Positions 35,038 to 44,935 of a stretch of DNA of 64,000 nt are shown here, piece by piece (the stretch's first letter is position 1; the number at the start of each line of letters is the position of its first letter). The DNA is taken from NCBI GenBank assembly GCA_965662265.1, contig CBFIGX010000009.1, forward strand, positions 31,552 to 95,551, written 5' to 3'. The stretch comes from CBFIGX01 sp965662265. Lineage in GTDB: Bacteria > Bacteroidota > Bacteroidia > Flavobacteriales > UBA7430. Made by a program: the position numbers and the translations under genes. A model generated the notes under the pieces. It was not told the DNA's origin, made no database searches, and was given only the letters and a program-made list of their open reading frames with translations.

Positions 35038-37443
35038 CTAATATAATGTTGGATAATTTTCAGGATCTACCTCACGCATCATTTCATAAGCTGCATCAAA
35101 AATGTCATCTACACTAGGCTTAGAAAAATAATCTCCATCAGTACCATAAGCAGGTCTATGGGCTTTTGATGTTAATGTTTTAGGTTGGCTATCTAGATGA
35201 AAATATGCTTTCTGCTCCTCAACTACCTTCTGCATCATATAAGCAGAAGCTCCACCAGGAACATCCTCATCAATAAATAATACTCTATTTGTTTTGGCAA
35301 TACTACTTACAATCTGATGATTCACATCAAAAGGAATTAAAGATTGTACGTCTATAACTTCGAGTGAAATACCAACTAGCTCAAGTTCATGTGCTGCCTC
35401 CATTACTAATCGCCAAGTAGAGCCATATGTTACAACGGTTATATCTGCTCCTTCTTTGGTGACCTCAGGAATACCTACAGGAGTTCTAAATTCACCAATG
35501 TTAGATGGCATTCTCTCTTTTAAACGATACCCATTTAAACATTCAATTATTAATGCTGGATCATCAGACTGTAGCATTGTGTTATAAAATCCTGCTGCTT
35601 TAGTCATGTTTCTAGGCACAAGAACATTTACACCTCTAAGCGAATTAACAATCATACCCATAGGAGAACCTGAATGCCATATACCCTCTAATCTATGCCC
35701 GCGGGTTCTAACAATTAACGGTGCTTTTTGACCTCCTTTAGTCCTGTAGTGAATCGTAGATAAATCATCACTCATTATCTGGATAGCGTACAATAGGTAG
35801 TCTAAATACTGAATCTCAGCAATAGGCCTAAGCCCACGCATTGCCATACCAATACCTTGCCCTAGTATAGTTGCCTCTCTAATGCCAGCATCAGACACTC
35901 TTAACTCTCCATACTTTTCTTGCATGCCTTCGAGACCTTGATTTACATCTCCAATATTTCCAGAGTCCTCACCAAAAATTAATGTTTCTGGTCTTGTACT
36001 CAAAATAGCATCAAAATTATCTCTAATAATTAATCGCGCATCAACCTCTTCAGTATCGGTGTATACTGGTAATACTTCTTTTACTTTTAGTGAAGCAAAA
36101 TTAGACTCTGAGTATAAATGGGAACTGTATCGATTGTAGTTGACTAGCTTTTCTCGATTGAGCCAGTTAATCAAATTCTTTTTGGATATCAACTCTTCAG
36201 TTCTTACCATTCTTAATGCTTTTCGAACGGTATTGAACAAGTCTTTTCGAATAGGCTCATTATTAGCATTTAAATCAGAAGCAAGTTTTTGTATGAAAAC
36301 CTTGTTAGAACTATTTTCTGCCATACTATTCAAGAGCGCTATAACTTCTTTTTGCTCCTTTAATATAGGTGTGATATATGCTTTCCACGCCTCACCTTTT
36401 GCCAATCTCACTTTCTTTTTCGATTCATTAGCAATGGCATCAAACTCATCTTGGCTAGCAATATTTGATTCTAACATCCACACCTCCATCTTCTTTATAG
36501 GATCGAAATCAATTTCCCACTGCAAGCGTTCTTCTGACTTATATCTTTCATGGGAACCAGAAGTAGAATGCCCTTGTGGTTGAGTAACTTCTAGAACATG
36601 TATCAAACAAGGAACATGTTCTTCACGAGCAATTCTTTCTGCTTTTTGATAGGCTTCAATCAGACCAGGATAATCCCATCCTTTGACACGTAATATTTCA
36701 AAACCTTCTCCATTCTTGTCTCTTTGGAAGCCTTTTAATATCTCTGAAATGCTTTCTTTAGTAGTTTGATACTTTGCAGGAACAGATATTCCATAACCAT
36801 CATCCCAAACAGACATTATCATAGGTACTTGTAATACTCCTGCAGCATTTATTGCTTCAAAAAAGGGCCCTTCAGATGTACTCGCATTCCCTATAGTTCC
36901 AAAAGCAATTTCGTTCCCATTACTGGAAAACTTCGTTAACTCTTTAAGGGATTTATTGTTGCGGTAAACTTTTGATGCCTGTGCCAATCCTAATAATCTA
37001 GGCATTTGTCCAGATGTGCAAGAAATATCAGATGAAGAATTTTTTTGATTCATCAAATTCTTCCAGCTTCCATCTTGATTCAAACTACGAGTTGAAAAAT
37101 GCCCACCCATTTGGCGCCCTCCTGAAGCGGGTTCTAGATCTACATCGGCATGACCGTATAGTGCTGAAAACATTTCTCGAACAGACATCTGATCTATAGC
37201 CATCATGAAAGTTTGATCGCGATAGTATCCAGAACGGAAATCACCATCTCGAAAAACCTTAGCCATAGCTATTTGAGCAAGCTCTTTTCCATCACCAAAA
37301 ATACCGAACTTAGCCTTACCCGTAAGCACTTCCCTTCTCCCTAGCAAACTTGCTTCTCTACTTTCGTAAGCCAACCGGTAATCAGCTAAAACCTCTTGGC
37401 GAAAATCCTGAAAGGATAACTCTTTATTTCTTGATGATGCCAT
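35038..37443 (-). CDS. Fused 2-oxoacid dehydrogenase E1 alpha-beta subunit
   Basis: This thiamine-diphosphate-dependent decarboxylase is the E1 component of a 2-oxoacid dehydrogenase complex, most like the branched-chain enzyme. The 801 residues carry both subunits in one chain. The alpha part, about 1-340, has GGRQMGGHFSTRS and the TPP site VWDDGYGISVPA. The beta part, about 460-801, has IFGEDSGNIGDVNQGLEGMQ, VSDAGIREATILGQGIGMA and EIQYLDYLLYAIQ. Two-chain forms are more usual elsewhere; fusion is common in flavobacteria. A -7 box on the minus strand is at 37471-37478. E2 and E3 are not adjacent. Confidence 0.9.
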   Translation of the reverse strand: MASSRNKELSFQDFRQEVLADYRLAYESREASLLGRREVLTGKAKFGIFGDGKELAQIAMAKVFRDGDFRSGYYRDQTFMMAIDQMSVREMFSALYGHADVDLEPASGGRQMGGHFSTRSLNQDGSWKNLMNQKNSSSDISCTSGQMPRLLGLAQASKVYRNNKSLKELTKFSSNGNEIAFGTIGNASTSEGPFFEAINAAGVLQVPMIMSVWDDGYGISVPAKYQTTKESISEILKGFQRDKNGEGFEILRVKGWDYPGLIEAYQKAERIAREEHVPCLIHVLEVTQPQGHSTSGSHERYKSEERLQWEIDFDPIKKMEVWMLESNIASQDEFDAIANESKKKVRLAKGEAWKAYITPILKEQKEVIALLNSMAENSSNKVFIQKLASDLNANNEPIRKDLFNTVRKALRMVRTEELISKKNLINWLNREKLVNYNRYSSHLYSESNFASLKVKEVLPVYTDTEEVDARLIIRDNFDAILSTRPETLIFGEDSGNIGDVNQGLEGMQEKYGELRVSDAGIREATILGQGIGMAMRGLRPIAEIQYLDYLLYAIQIMSDDLSTIHYRTKGGQKAPLIVRTRGHRLEGIWHSGSPMGMIVNSLRGVNVLVPRNMTKAAGFYNTMLQSDDPALIIECLNGYRLKERMPSNIGEFRTPVGIPEVTKEGADITVVTYGSTWRLVMEAAHELELVGISLEVIDVQSLIPFDVNHQIVSSIAKTNRVLFIDEDVPGGASAYMMQKVVEEQKAYFHLDSQPKTLTSKAHRPAYGTDGDYFSKPSVDDIFDAAYEMMREVDPENYPTLY

Positions 37444-37470
37444 AATTAATAACTATCTATTTGATATTTG

Positions 37471-37478
37471 CAAATTTA
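37471..37478 (-). promoter_or_regulatory. -7 promoter box of the E1 gene
   Basis: TAAATTTG on the minus strand, 27 bases upstream of the ATG at 37443. Confidence 0.6.
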
Positions 37479-37578
37479 AGAAAAAAGAATAATGCTAATT
37501 ATGAATTAATTAAAGGCAAAACATAATCATAATCAATATTAGTATTCAACATTAATTACTAGATATTTTTGCTACAGA

Positions 37579-37812
37579 TTAATTCATAATACCTCTTGTT
37601 TTCTTGTAAAGACTTTCTACCTTATCTCTTGCCCAAGGTGTTGTTCTAAGAAATTTTAGACTTGATTTCATGGTTGGTCGATTAAGAAAGCAATTGATTT
37701 TTAATCGCTCACCTAAGCCCTTCCAACCATACACCCCTTCTAAATACTCCAAAATATCTATAAGCTTTACCCCATGCATTGGATTATTAGGTTGTTGCAT
37801 ATGTTTACTCAT
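37579..37812 (-). CDS. VF530-family DNA-binding protein
   Basis: This small protein of 77 residues matches the VF530 (DUF2132) family: [22 protein letters not shown] at the start, [11 protein letters not shown] in the middle, then [21 protein letters not shown] near the end. The family has a compact helical fold related to DNA-binding proteins; its cellular role is unknown. The start is at 37812; Met5 or Met12 would also fit. It is a single gene between E1 and pruA. Confidence 0.88.
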   Translation of the reverse strand: MSKHMQQPNNPMHGVKLIDILEYLEGVYGWKGLGERLKINCFLNRPTMKSSLKFLRTTPWARDKVESLYKKTRGIMN

Positions 37813-37911
37813 CTAATGAATTTAAGTCCACATTTAAAAAACTCTGATTTGAACTACAAACATATGCAGCATAACCAGAGTTTAATATGATTATTGTAAG
37901 AAGATTACAAC

Positions 37912-39537
37912 CTACCTAAGAAATGGATACCTGTAATCTGTTGGCGGCACAAAAGTTTCTTTGATTGTTCTAGGAGAAACCCACCTTAACAAGTTCAATA
38001 CAGAACCAGCCTTATCATTAGTCCCGGAAGCACGAGCACCACCGAATGGCTGTTGAGAAACAACAGCACCTGTTGGCTTATCATTGATGTAAAAATTACC
38101 TGCTGCATTCTTCAATTTTTCTGAAGCCAATTCAATAGCATATCTATCTTTAGAGAAGATAGCTCCGGTAAGTGCATATTCTGATGTAGAATCAACCAAA
38201 TCTAAAGTTGCTTCAAACTCGTTTTCATCGTATACATAAATAGTAATTACAGGACCAAACAATTCGGTTTCCATAGTTGTATACTTTGGTGTTTTTGCAA
38301 GTATCACTGTGGGTTCTACAAAGTAGCCTTCTGACTTATCATAGCTTCCACCAGCAATTATTTCTGCATCTGAATCAGATTTTGCTGCATCGATATATGA
38401 AGTGATTTTATCAAATGAAGCTTCATGAATCACTGCGTTAACAAAATTTGATAAATCACCTGGATCACCCATAGTGATTGAAGCTAAATCTTTTTTCACG
38501 TATGTAGAAACTTGCTCCCATAAATTAGCGGGAACATATGCACGTGAAGCGGCAGAACACTTTTGACCTTGAAATTCAAAAGCTCCACGAACAATTGCTG
38601 TCGCTACCTCTTTTGGTTCAGCAGATTTGTGTACCATAATAAAATCTTTACCACCAGTCTCGCCAACAATTCGAGGATACGTCTTGTATGTATGGATATT
38701 GTTACCAATCTGTTTCCACAAATTTTTAAATACTGTTGTAGAGCCTGTAAAATGTAAGCCAGCAAAATCTGGACTAGAAAAAACTTCATTAGAAATTTCT
38801 ACAGGATCCCCATAGACAACATTAATAACCCCATCTGGCAAGCCTGCAGCTTTAAAAAGGTCAACAATCACCTGTGCAGAATATATCTGAGAATCTGAAG
38901 GCTTCCAGACAACTGTATTTCCCATCATTGCAGGAGCTGCACATAAATTGGCGGCAATTGAAGTGAAATTAAATGGTGTTATTGCATATACAAAACCCTC
39001 TAAAGGTCTAAACTCCATTCGGTTCCAGATACCATCAGAAGATTCTGGCTGCTCCATAAAGATATCAGTCATATACTGAACGTTAAATCTAAAGAAGTCA
39101 ACCATTTCACAAGCTGCATCAATTTCTGCTTGATGCACATTCTTTGATTGAGCAATCATGGTAGCTGCATTCATTCGTGCACGGAAAGGGCCTGCTAATA
39201 AATCAGCAGCTTTTAAGAAAATTGAAGCTCTATGTTCCCACTTCATATTTTCCCAGTCCTTTTTAGCTGCAAGTGCCGACCCAATAGCTTTTTTTGCATG
39301 ACTGGCATTTCCCTTATGGTAGTGTCCAACCACGTGTTGATGCTTGTGAGGTGGACTCATTGGCACCAAGTCATTAGTGCGCACAAGCTCTGAACCGATA
39401 TACATGGGTATATCAATTTTCTCACTCATCATTTGCTCATAGGCTGCTATTGTTTGTTCGCGCTCTGCACTACCAGCAGAAAACGATTGTACTGGCTCAC
39501 ACGAAGCTATTGGTACTTGAAAGAAACCTTTCCCCAT
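37912..39537 (-). CDS. pruA: 1-pyrroline-5-carboxylate dehydrogenase
   Basis: This enzyme oxidises P5C/glutamate semialdehyde to glutamate with NAD+, the second step of proline breakdown. The 541-residue aldehyde dehydrogenase shows YAITPFNFTSIAANL, the NAD site FTGSTTVFKNLWKQIG, the catalytic Glu region VGETGGKDFIMVH, the nucleophile FQGQKCSAASRAYVP and, near the C-terminus, NDKPTGAVVSQQPFGGARAS. The length and the RYPFL end match the single-function type. The proline dehydrogenase gene is not adjacent. The 162-base upstream gap shows no exact -7 box that I could find. Confidence 0.96.
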   Translation of the reverse strand: MGKGFFQVPIASCEPVQSFSAGSAEREQTIAAYEQMMSEKIDIPMYIGSELVRTNDLVPMSPPHKHQHVVGHYHKGNASHAKKAIGSALAAKKDWENMKWEHRASIFLKAADLLAGPFRARMNAATMIAQSKNVHQAEIDAACEMVDFFRFNVQYMTDIFMEQPESSDGIWNRMEFRPLEGFVYAITPFNFTSIAANLCAAPAMMGNTVVWKPSDSQIYSAQVIVDLFKAAGLPDGVINVVYGDPVEISNEVFSSPDFAGLHFTGSTTVFKNLWKQIGNNIHTYKTYPRIVGETGGKDFIMVHKSAEPKEVATAIVRGAFEFQGQKCSAASRAYVPANLWEQVSTYVKKDLASITMGDPGDLSNFVNAVIHEASFDKITSYIDAAKSDSDAEIIAGGSYDKSEGYFVEPTVILAKTPKYTTMETELFGPVITIYVYDENEFEATLDLVDSTSEYALTGAIFSKDRYAIELASEKLKNAAGNFYINDKPTGAVVSQQPFGGARASGTNDKAGSVLNLLRWVSPRTIKETFVPPTDYRYPFLR

Positions 39538-39699
39538 TCTATATTAATTTTTATTAGTTCTATTTTTTGCTCCGTAAAAATAATAAACTCTATCTAAAAA
39601 TAACACATTAAAAAAAGTATGGATTAAAATTTAGAGAATTTGTTATTTTAATAGACAAACTATAAGGTTTTTACTATTGTATCCCTATGTCACATCCAA

Positions 39700-40164
39700 T
39701 CACATAATACTTTTTTTCATATACCGGACTGTTTTTTCTGGATTGTCATAATATGCTGGAATATCATAAAAACCTAGAGACTCATACAAGGCATTGGCCG
39801 ATTTTAATCGCGATACTGTATCTAATACCATATACTTATACCCAAATAATTTTGCCTGCTCGATGAGATTTATACATAGGAATTTTCCGTAACCGCGACC
39901 TCTGAATTTGTCACGAACAAATAAACGTTTCATTTCGCAAACATCATTAGAATACATCCTAAACCCCACACCTCCTGCAATACAACCCTGATGTTTTACG
40001 TATAAAAAACAACCCCTTTCGGCGCCATACATTTTAGAGAATTCCTTAAATTCTTTAACTGTATCTTGAAAGCATAAATCAATTTTCAGCCATCTCATAT
40101 AATCTTCTGTAAGCCTCTTGGCGACCTCAAAATCTACGTCTGATTTACATTGATAAATACGCAT
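39700..40164 (-). CDS. GNAT-family acetyltransferase
   Basis: This is a 154-residue GCN5-related N-acetyltransferase. The acetyl-CoA loop is VRDKFRGRGYGKFLC (about 92-106, with the R/Q-x-x-G-x-G/A pattern), preceded by EMKRLF and followed by LDTVSRLKSANALYESLGF. The acceptor is unknown; small-molecule and protein targets are both possible. It starts 3 bases after the T9SS plug gene and is presumably on the same transcript, though a functional link is not evident. Confidence 0.87.
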   Translation of the reverse strand: MRIYQCKSDVDFEVAKRLTEDYMRWLKIDLCFQDTVKEFKEFSKMYGAERGCFLYVKHQGCIAGGVGFRMYSNDVCEMKRLFVRDKFRGRGYGKFLCINLIEQAKLFGYKYMVLDTVSRLKSANALYESLGFYDIPAYYDNPEKTVRYMKKSIM

Positions 40165-40167
40165 TTC

Positions 40168-41460
40168 TTAAAAAATATCTTTTGTAGATACTTTGGACAT
40201 ACCTAGTAATCTATCATACCCTAATTGATGGTCGTAAAGATATACGAACACATGGTAATCTTGACTTGTTTCAAAGTATGCTCCATCCACAGCTGTTTGA
40301 GACATGACACCATCTTGCTCAGAAACAAACATGTAGGTATAGTTATAATAACCTTGTTTTAAAATCAAGCTGGTTTCATAACATTCATTTCGCTCGTTGT
40401 AAGTCATTCTTGCATTTTCATCAAGCGACCAATTAGTAAGTCCTCCATAAACATATAAATCACCTATCTCAGAAAATGGCTTTTGTTTCAAACTAAAGTC
40501 AACTTTCACATAATCTGCTTGTGTATTAACATCTTTACGCTCCAAAATATTAGGCACATAATAACCCTCAATGTCAGGATAAATACTGTACGTCTTATTT
40601 CTCCAGGGAAAATCAGTATATAAAATAACGTTATCCATGGTACCCTGTTCTATTTTATACACTCTCTCAGTATAAAATCGAATAGATTTTGTATCAAAAA
40701 ATCGATATTCATTCCCTCCAGAAAAACTAGTTTCATCTTCATGATCATACTCTAAACGCTTGGACTCAATATAACTTGGCTTTAGGTTAGAAACAAAATT
40801 ACTCCATTGATGCCCTTGATATATTACTACATTTACGTCTTGTATAGGATAAACATAATTCACATTTGTGAAGTTTACTACCACGTCAACCTCATGATCG
40901 GTGTATCTATTTTTTGCGAAAGTGGCTTGCTTTACTTTTGCACCAACCAATATAGAATTGTCATAAACCATAAATCGTTTAGTGAAAATGGGTTGGTCTG
41001 GATTTTCACTATCGTAAACACACAACACATAATTACCACTCAACAAAAAGGATACATCATTATTCGGAAATAATAATTCATAATGTACATATGACGTTTT
41101 AGTGCCGAATGAAAAATCATAATTGTTTATATAATTGTCTGAGAAACCATCGATAAACTGATTATTGTATAAATCGGAAACTGTCCAATCCGCATTACAG
41201 TGTACAAAGCGATACAAATAATCTTTTGATTCTATATCAAAATCGTCAAACTGTAGGCGCAATTGATCGACGCTATTTAAGGGTATAGCAGGAAAATCTA
41301 TTAGACTCTCGTTTGGACTCAGTATGCATGTATAAATATTATTATCATATAAACTATCGGACAAGTAATCTCCTACTGACCACTCTGGCTGTCCTTTTAA
41401 AATAATGCCATTCAAAAATAGCAACCCTAAAAATATGTACCTGTTTCTATATTTTTTCAT
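40168..41460 (-). CDS. Type IX secretion system plug protein (DUF5103)
   Basis: This 430-residue exported protein matches the T9SS plug family (formerly DUF5103). After the signal peptide (ending NGIILKGQ) come two beta-sandwich parts: an N-terminal part with DYLYRFVHCNADWTVSDLYNNQ-type sequence at about 83 and VHYELLFPNNDVSFLLSGNY, and a C-terminal part with FSEIGDLYVYGGLTNWSLDE. In Flavobacterium the plug seals the periplasmic side of the SprA translocon. The start at 41460 is favoured because a -7 box at 41478-41485 lies inside the longer frame. It serves the T9SS cargo found elsewhere in this window. Confidence 0.82.
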   Translation of the reverse strand: MKKYRNRYIFLGLLFLNGIILKGQPEWSVGDYLSDSLYDNNIYTCILSPNESLIDFPAIPLNSVDQLRLQFDDFDIESKDYLYRFVHCNADWTVSDLYNNQFIDGFSDNYINNYDFSFGTKTSYVHYELLFPNNDVSFLLSGNYVLCVYDSENPDQPIFTKRFMVYDNSILVGAKVKQATFAKNRYTDHEVDVVVNFTNVNYVYPIQDVNVVIYQGHQWSNFVSNLKPSYIESKRLEYDHEDETSFSGGNEYRFFDTKSIRFYTERVYKIEQGTMDNVILYTDFPWRNKTYSIYPDIEGYYVPNILERKDVNTQADYVKVDFSLKQKPFSEIGDLYVYGGLTNWSLDENARMTYNERNECYETSLILKQGYYNYTYMFVSEQDGVMSQTAVDGAYFETSQDYHVFVYLYDHQLGYDRLLGMSKVSTKDIF

Positions 41461-41477
41461 AAGATAAACACAACATT

Positions 41478-41485
41478 CAAATTTA
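41478..41485 (-). promoter_or_regulatory. -7 promoter box of the T9SS plug gene
   Basis: TAAATTTG on the minus strand, 17 bases upstream of ATG 41460; it excludes the more upstream ATG at 41496. Confidence 0.6.
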
Positions 41486-41646
41486 TTGTAATTCATTAAA
41501 GAAACAATGCATAAAATAAATAATATTTCGAATTTTGCTTACGAAAATTTGATACATGAAAAAACAATTATTTATATTCATTCTAAATTAATAAATCGAA
41601 CTTAAATTTTTAAAAGTAGGCTAATTATTAAACGCCTTAAAATACC

Positions 41647-41654
41647 TATTTTTG
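41647..41654 (+). promoter_or_regulatory. -7 promoter box of the nqr operon
   Basis: TATTTTTG followed by CAT, an exact TAnnTTTG box 38 bases before the nqrA start. Confidence 0.7.
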
Positions 41655-41692
41655 CATTTCAAAATTAAGATTAATCAATCTCTCATACAGGC

Positions 41693-43045
41693 ATGTCTAA
41701 AGACATTCGTATCAAGAAAGGCGTTAGCATCAAGTTAAAAGGTACAGCAGATCGTGTTTACGCCAATATTCCCACCTCAGATCATTACGTTGTAAAGCCT
41801 AGTGATTTTATGGGATTAACCCCAAAACTAACTGTTAAAGTTGGAGACAAAGTTTTAGCTGGATCATCTTTATTTTTTGACAAAGAGAATCCTTCCGTAC
41901 TCATTTCTTCTCCAGTTAGTGGTGAAATCAAGGAAATTCGCCGAGGTGCCAAAAGAAAAATTTTAGAAATAGTTGTCAAAGCAGAAGCCGAGATTAACTA
42001 CAAAGAATTTGCAAAATCTAAAGCAACTAGTTTAAGTCGTGATCAAATCATTGAACAGATGTTATCTTCGGGACTATGGCCATTTGTGAGACAAAGACCA
42101 TTTGCTGTAATTGCAAATCCTAAAGACATGCCGAAATCAATTTTCATTTCTGCATTTGATTCTGCTCCACTAGCCTGCGACAATGATTTTATTCTTCACG
42201 GAATGGAGGAAGAATTTCAAGCAGGATTAGACATAATATCAAAGCTAACTGATGGGACTACCCACTTAAACATAGATGGTAATGCAAATTCATCATCGGT
42301 ATTTACAAGTGCTAAAGGTGTGCAAATCAATCATATATCAGGACCACACCCTGCAGGTAATGTAGGTGTACAAATTCATCACATTGATCCTATTAATAAA
42401 GGTGAAGTTGTTTGGTATATGTATCCTCAGGATGTTATCGCAATAGGGCGTTTATTCTCTAAAGGAATATACGATGCCTCAAGGCTAATTGCTTTGTCAG
42501 GATCTCAAGTAGAAAAACCACGTTATTACAGGACTCTTCAAGGGGCATCAATTTCTAAGATGACTGAAGGGAATATCAAAGAAGGAGAAAGCAGATACAT
42601 AAGTGGTAACGTGCTTACAGGAACTCAAATTCCTGCGGATGGTCATTTAGGATTCTACCATAATGAAATTTGTGTTATTCCAGAAGGGAAAGAGCAAGAT
42701 TTTTTAGGCTGGCTTCTACCTAGCTTTAATAAGTTTTCGTTATCGAGAACTCTTTTCTCTTGGCTCAATCCTAAAAAAGAATATGCAATATCAGCCAACA
42801 TGAATGGCGAAGAACGCGCCTATGTTGTTACTGGACAGTACGAAGAAGTTCTTCCAATGGACGTCTATCCTCAACATCTTATAAAAGCCATTATGGTTGG
42901 AGATATCGAGTTAATGGAAAACCTTGGTATATATGAAGTAGCTGAAGAAGATTTTGCACTATGCGAATTCTCTTGCACTTCTAAAATGCCTGTTCAACAA
43001 ATTCTTCGAGAAGGTTTAGAGTTAGTAAGAATAGAATGTAGCTAA
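41693..43045 (+). CDS. nqrA: Na+-translocating NADH:quinone reductase subunit A
   Basis: This is a soluble, quinone-site-associated subunit of the sodium-pumping NADH dehydrogenase. The 450 residues follow the family: an N-terminal barrel-like part (KGVSIKLKGTADRVYANIPT; SPVSGEIKEIRRGAKRKILE), then GLWPFVRQRPFAVIANP, ISGPHPAGNVGVQIHHIDPI and the C-terminal CEFSCTSKMPVQQILREGLE. It is the first gene of nqrABCDEF. Confidence 0.97.
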   Translation: MSKDIRIKKGVSIKLKGTADRVYANIPTSDHYVVKPSDFMGLTPKLTVKVGDKVLAGSSLFFDKENPSVLISSPVSGEIKEIRRGAKRKILEIVVKAEAEINYKEFAKSKATSLSRDQIIEQMLSSGLWPFVRQRPFAVIANPKDMPKSIFISAFDSAPLACDNDFILHGMEEEFQAGLDIISKLTDGTTHLNIDGNANSSSVFTSAKGVQINHISGPHPAGNVGVQIHHIDPINKGEVVWYMYPQDVIAIGRLFSKGIYDASRLIALSGSQVEKPRYYRTLQGASISKMTEGNIKEGESRYISGNVLTGTQIPADGHLGFYHNEICVIPEGKEQDFLGWLLPSFNKFSLSRTLFSWLNPKKEYAISANMNGEERAYVVTGQYEEVLPMDVYPQHLIKAIMVGDIELMENLGIYEVAEEDFALCEFSCTSKMPVQQILREGLELVRIECS

Positions 43046-43055
43046 AGACAAGACC

Positions 43056-44219
43056 ATGAAATTATTCAAAAATATATTAGACACGGTAAAACCTCACTTT
43101 GTTGACGGTGGCAAGCTTGAAAAATTTTACCCAGCGTACGACGCCTTCGAAACATTTTTATTTGTTCCAGACCACACATCTCACACTGGTGCTCACATGC
43201 GCGACGCAATTGATTTGAAGCGGACAATGGTTACAGTAATACTTGCACTATTACCGGCTTTATTGTTTGGAATATGGAATGTAGGATATCAACACTTTAT
43301 AGCCATCGGCACTTTACAGCCTGACCTTATTTCCTGTGTATTATATGGTGCAACCAAAGTAATACCAATGATTGTAGTTTCGTATGGTGTAGGTCTCGCT
43401 ATTGAATTTGCATTTGCAATAAACAGGGGTCACTCAGTAAACGAAGGCTACCTTGTAACAGGCTTATTAATTCCTATGGTTATGCCAGCAGATTTACCTT
43501 TATGGATGCTAGCCATAGCAGTTGCATTTGCAGTTGTAATTGGTAAAGAAGTGTTTGGTGGAACAGGTATGAATATCTGGAATCCTGCATTAACCGCACG
43601 TGCTTTCCTATTTTTCGCCTATCCAACAATGATGTCTGGAGATAAAGTATGGGTGTCCTTAGGTGGAGAAACTGCTGTAGATGGTTACTCTGGTGCTACT
43701 CCTCTAGCAAATGTTATTGAAGGAGGCGTAAATGCAATTCCTTCTATTATGGAAAGTTTCATTGGTACAATACCTGGATCCATTGCAGAAACCTCTACAC
43801 TAGCTATATTAATAGGAGCTATGGTATTGGTTGTGTCTGGTATTGGCTCATGGAGAATTATGCTTAGTATGTTGATCGGTGGATACGCCATGGGCCTTAT
43901 ATTTAATGGCTTTGCAGAAGCAGCAGACAACTTATACATGGCCGTACCTGCAGTACAACAATTAGTAATGGGTGGTTTTATGTTCGGTTTAGTATTCATG
44001 GCTACAGATCCTGTATCTGCAGCTCAAACTAATAGAGGTAAGTGGATTTACGGATTTTTAACTGGTTTATTAGCTATTTTAATTCGGGTAGTAAACCCAG
44101 CTTACCCAGAAGGTATTATGATGGCTATACTATTCATGAATACTATGGCACCATTAGTAGATCACTATGTAGTAGCAGCAAATATAAAGCGTAGAATGAA
44201 ACGATTACAAACGGCTTAA
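43056..44219 (+). CDS. nqrB: Na+-NQR subunit B
   Basis: This membrane subunit of 387 residues carries covalent FMN and binds riboflavin; it forms part of the sodium path. The flavinylation motif is GYSGATPLA with Thr215 as the expected attachment site. Other family sequence is VNEGYLVTGLLIPMVMPADL, FGGTGMNIWNPALTARAFLF and FMATDPVSAAQTNRGKW. The hydrophobic profile suggests eight to ten helices. It starts 10 bases after nqrA. Confidence 0.97.
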   Translation: MKLFKNILDTVKPHFVDGGKLEKFYPAYDAFETFLFVPDHTSHTGAHMRDAIDLKRTMVTVILALLPALLFGIWNVGYQHFIAIGTLQPDLISCVLYGATKVIPMIVVSYGVGLAIEFAFAINRGHSVNEGYLVTGLLIPMVMPADLPLWMLAIAVAFAVVIGKEVFGGTGMNIWNPALTARAFLFFAYPTMMSGDKVWVSLGGETAVDGYSGATPLANVIEGGVNAIPSIMESFIGTIPGSIAETSTLAILIGAMVLVVSGIGSWRIMLSMLIGGYAMGLIFNGFAEAADNLYMAVPAVQQLVMGGFMFGLVFMATDPVSAAQTNRGKWIYGFLTGLLAILIRVVNPAYPEGIMMAILFMNTMAPLVDHYVVAANIKRRMKRLQTA

Positions 44220-44228
44220 TACACAGAC

Positions 44229-44933
44229 ATGGCAATCGATAAAAACAGTAACAAATATACCTTCACCTTCGCTATTGTAATGGTGGTCGTTGTAGGTGCA
44301 TTATTGGCGGCAGCCTCACAGGGCTTAAAAGATCGCCAAGAAAAAAATGCTGCAGACAAAAAAATGATCAGCATTTTGGGTGCGGCAAAAATTGTAGCTA
44401 ATCGAACAAATGCAAGCGAGCTATTTGCTAAATACATTGTTGATAGCAAAGTAGTTGCAGGTAGAGATCTTACAATTAATCCATCTGACGTGGACATTAA
44501 GAAAGAATTTCGGGACAAAACACTTTCTATACAAGATCGTAACTATCCTCTATACATTTGTGAAAAAGAAGGAGAGCGCTATTATATTATCCCTATTGTA
44601 GGTACTGGACTTTGGGGTCCTATTTGGGGATTTATTGCTTTAGAATCTGATTATAAAACAATTTATGGTGCTAATTTTGACCATAAATCAGAAACTCCTG
44701 GGTTAGGTGCCGAGATTAAGTTAGCAAGCTATTCTGACCAGTATATAGGGGAACAAATTTCTGACAACGGAATTTTTGAACCAATTACAGTGGTAAAAGA
44801 TGGTTCTGGAACAGGAATGAATTCAAAAGTTGACGGAATAACAGGTGGTACAATTACCTCAAAAGGTGTTGAAGAAATGACAACACGTACTTTAGAGGTT
44901 TACGTGAATTACTTTAACGGCTTAAATCAATAG
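44229..44933 (+). CDS. nqrC: Na+-NQR subunit C
   Basis: This 234-residue subunit has one N-terminal transmembrane helix (FTFAIVMVVVVGALLAAAS) and an outer domain that carries covalent FMN. The attachment motif is DGITGGTITS with Thr208 the expected residue; the usual family form is SGAT, so the Ala-to-Gly change is minor. Other family sequence is VPIVGTGLWGPIWG-like (IPIVGTGLWGPIWGFIAL) and SETPGLGAEI. It starts 9 bases after nqrB. Confidence 0.95.
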   Translation: MAIDKNSNKYTFTFAIVMVVVVGALLAAASQGLKDRQEKNAADKKMISILGAAKIVANRTNASELFAKYIVDSKVVAGRDLTINPSDVDIKKEFRDKTLSIQDRNYPLYICEKEGERYYIIPIVGTGLWGPIWGFIALESDYKTIYGANFDHKSETPGLGAEIKLASYSDQYIGEQISDNGIFEPITVVKDGSGTGMNSKVDGITGGTITSKGVEEMTTRTLEVYVNYFNGLNQ

Positions 44934-44935
44934 TC

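Noticed and set aside
43685..43999. 104-codon minus-strand frame within nqrB
   Set aside because: Antisense to a well-recognised membrane subunit; composition reflects the hydrophobic codons of nqrB.
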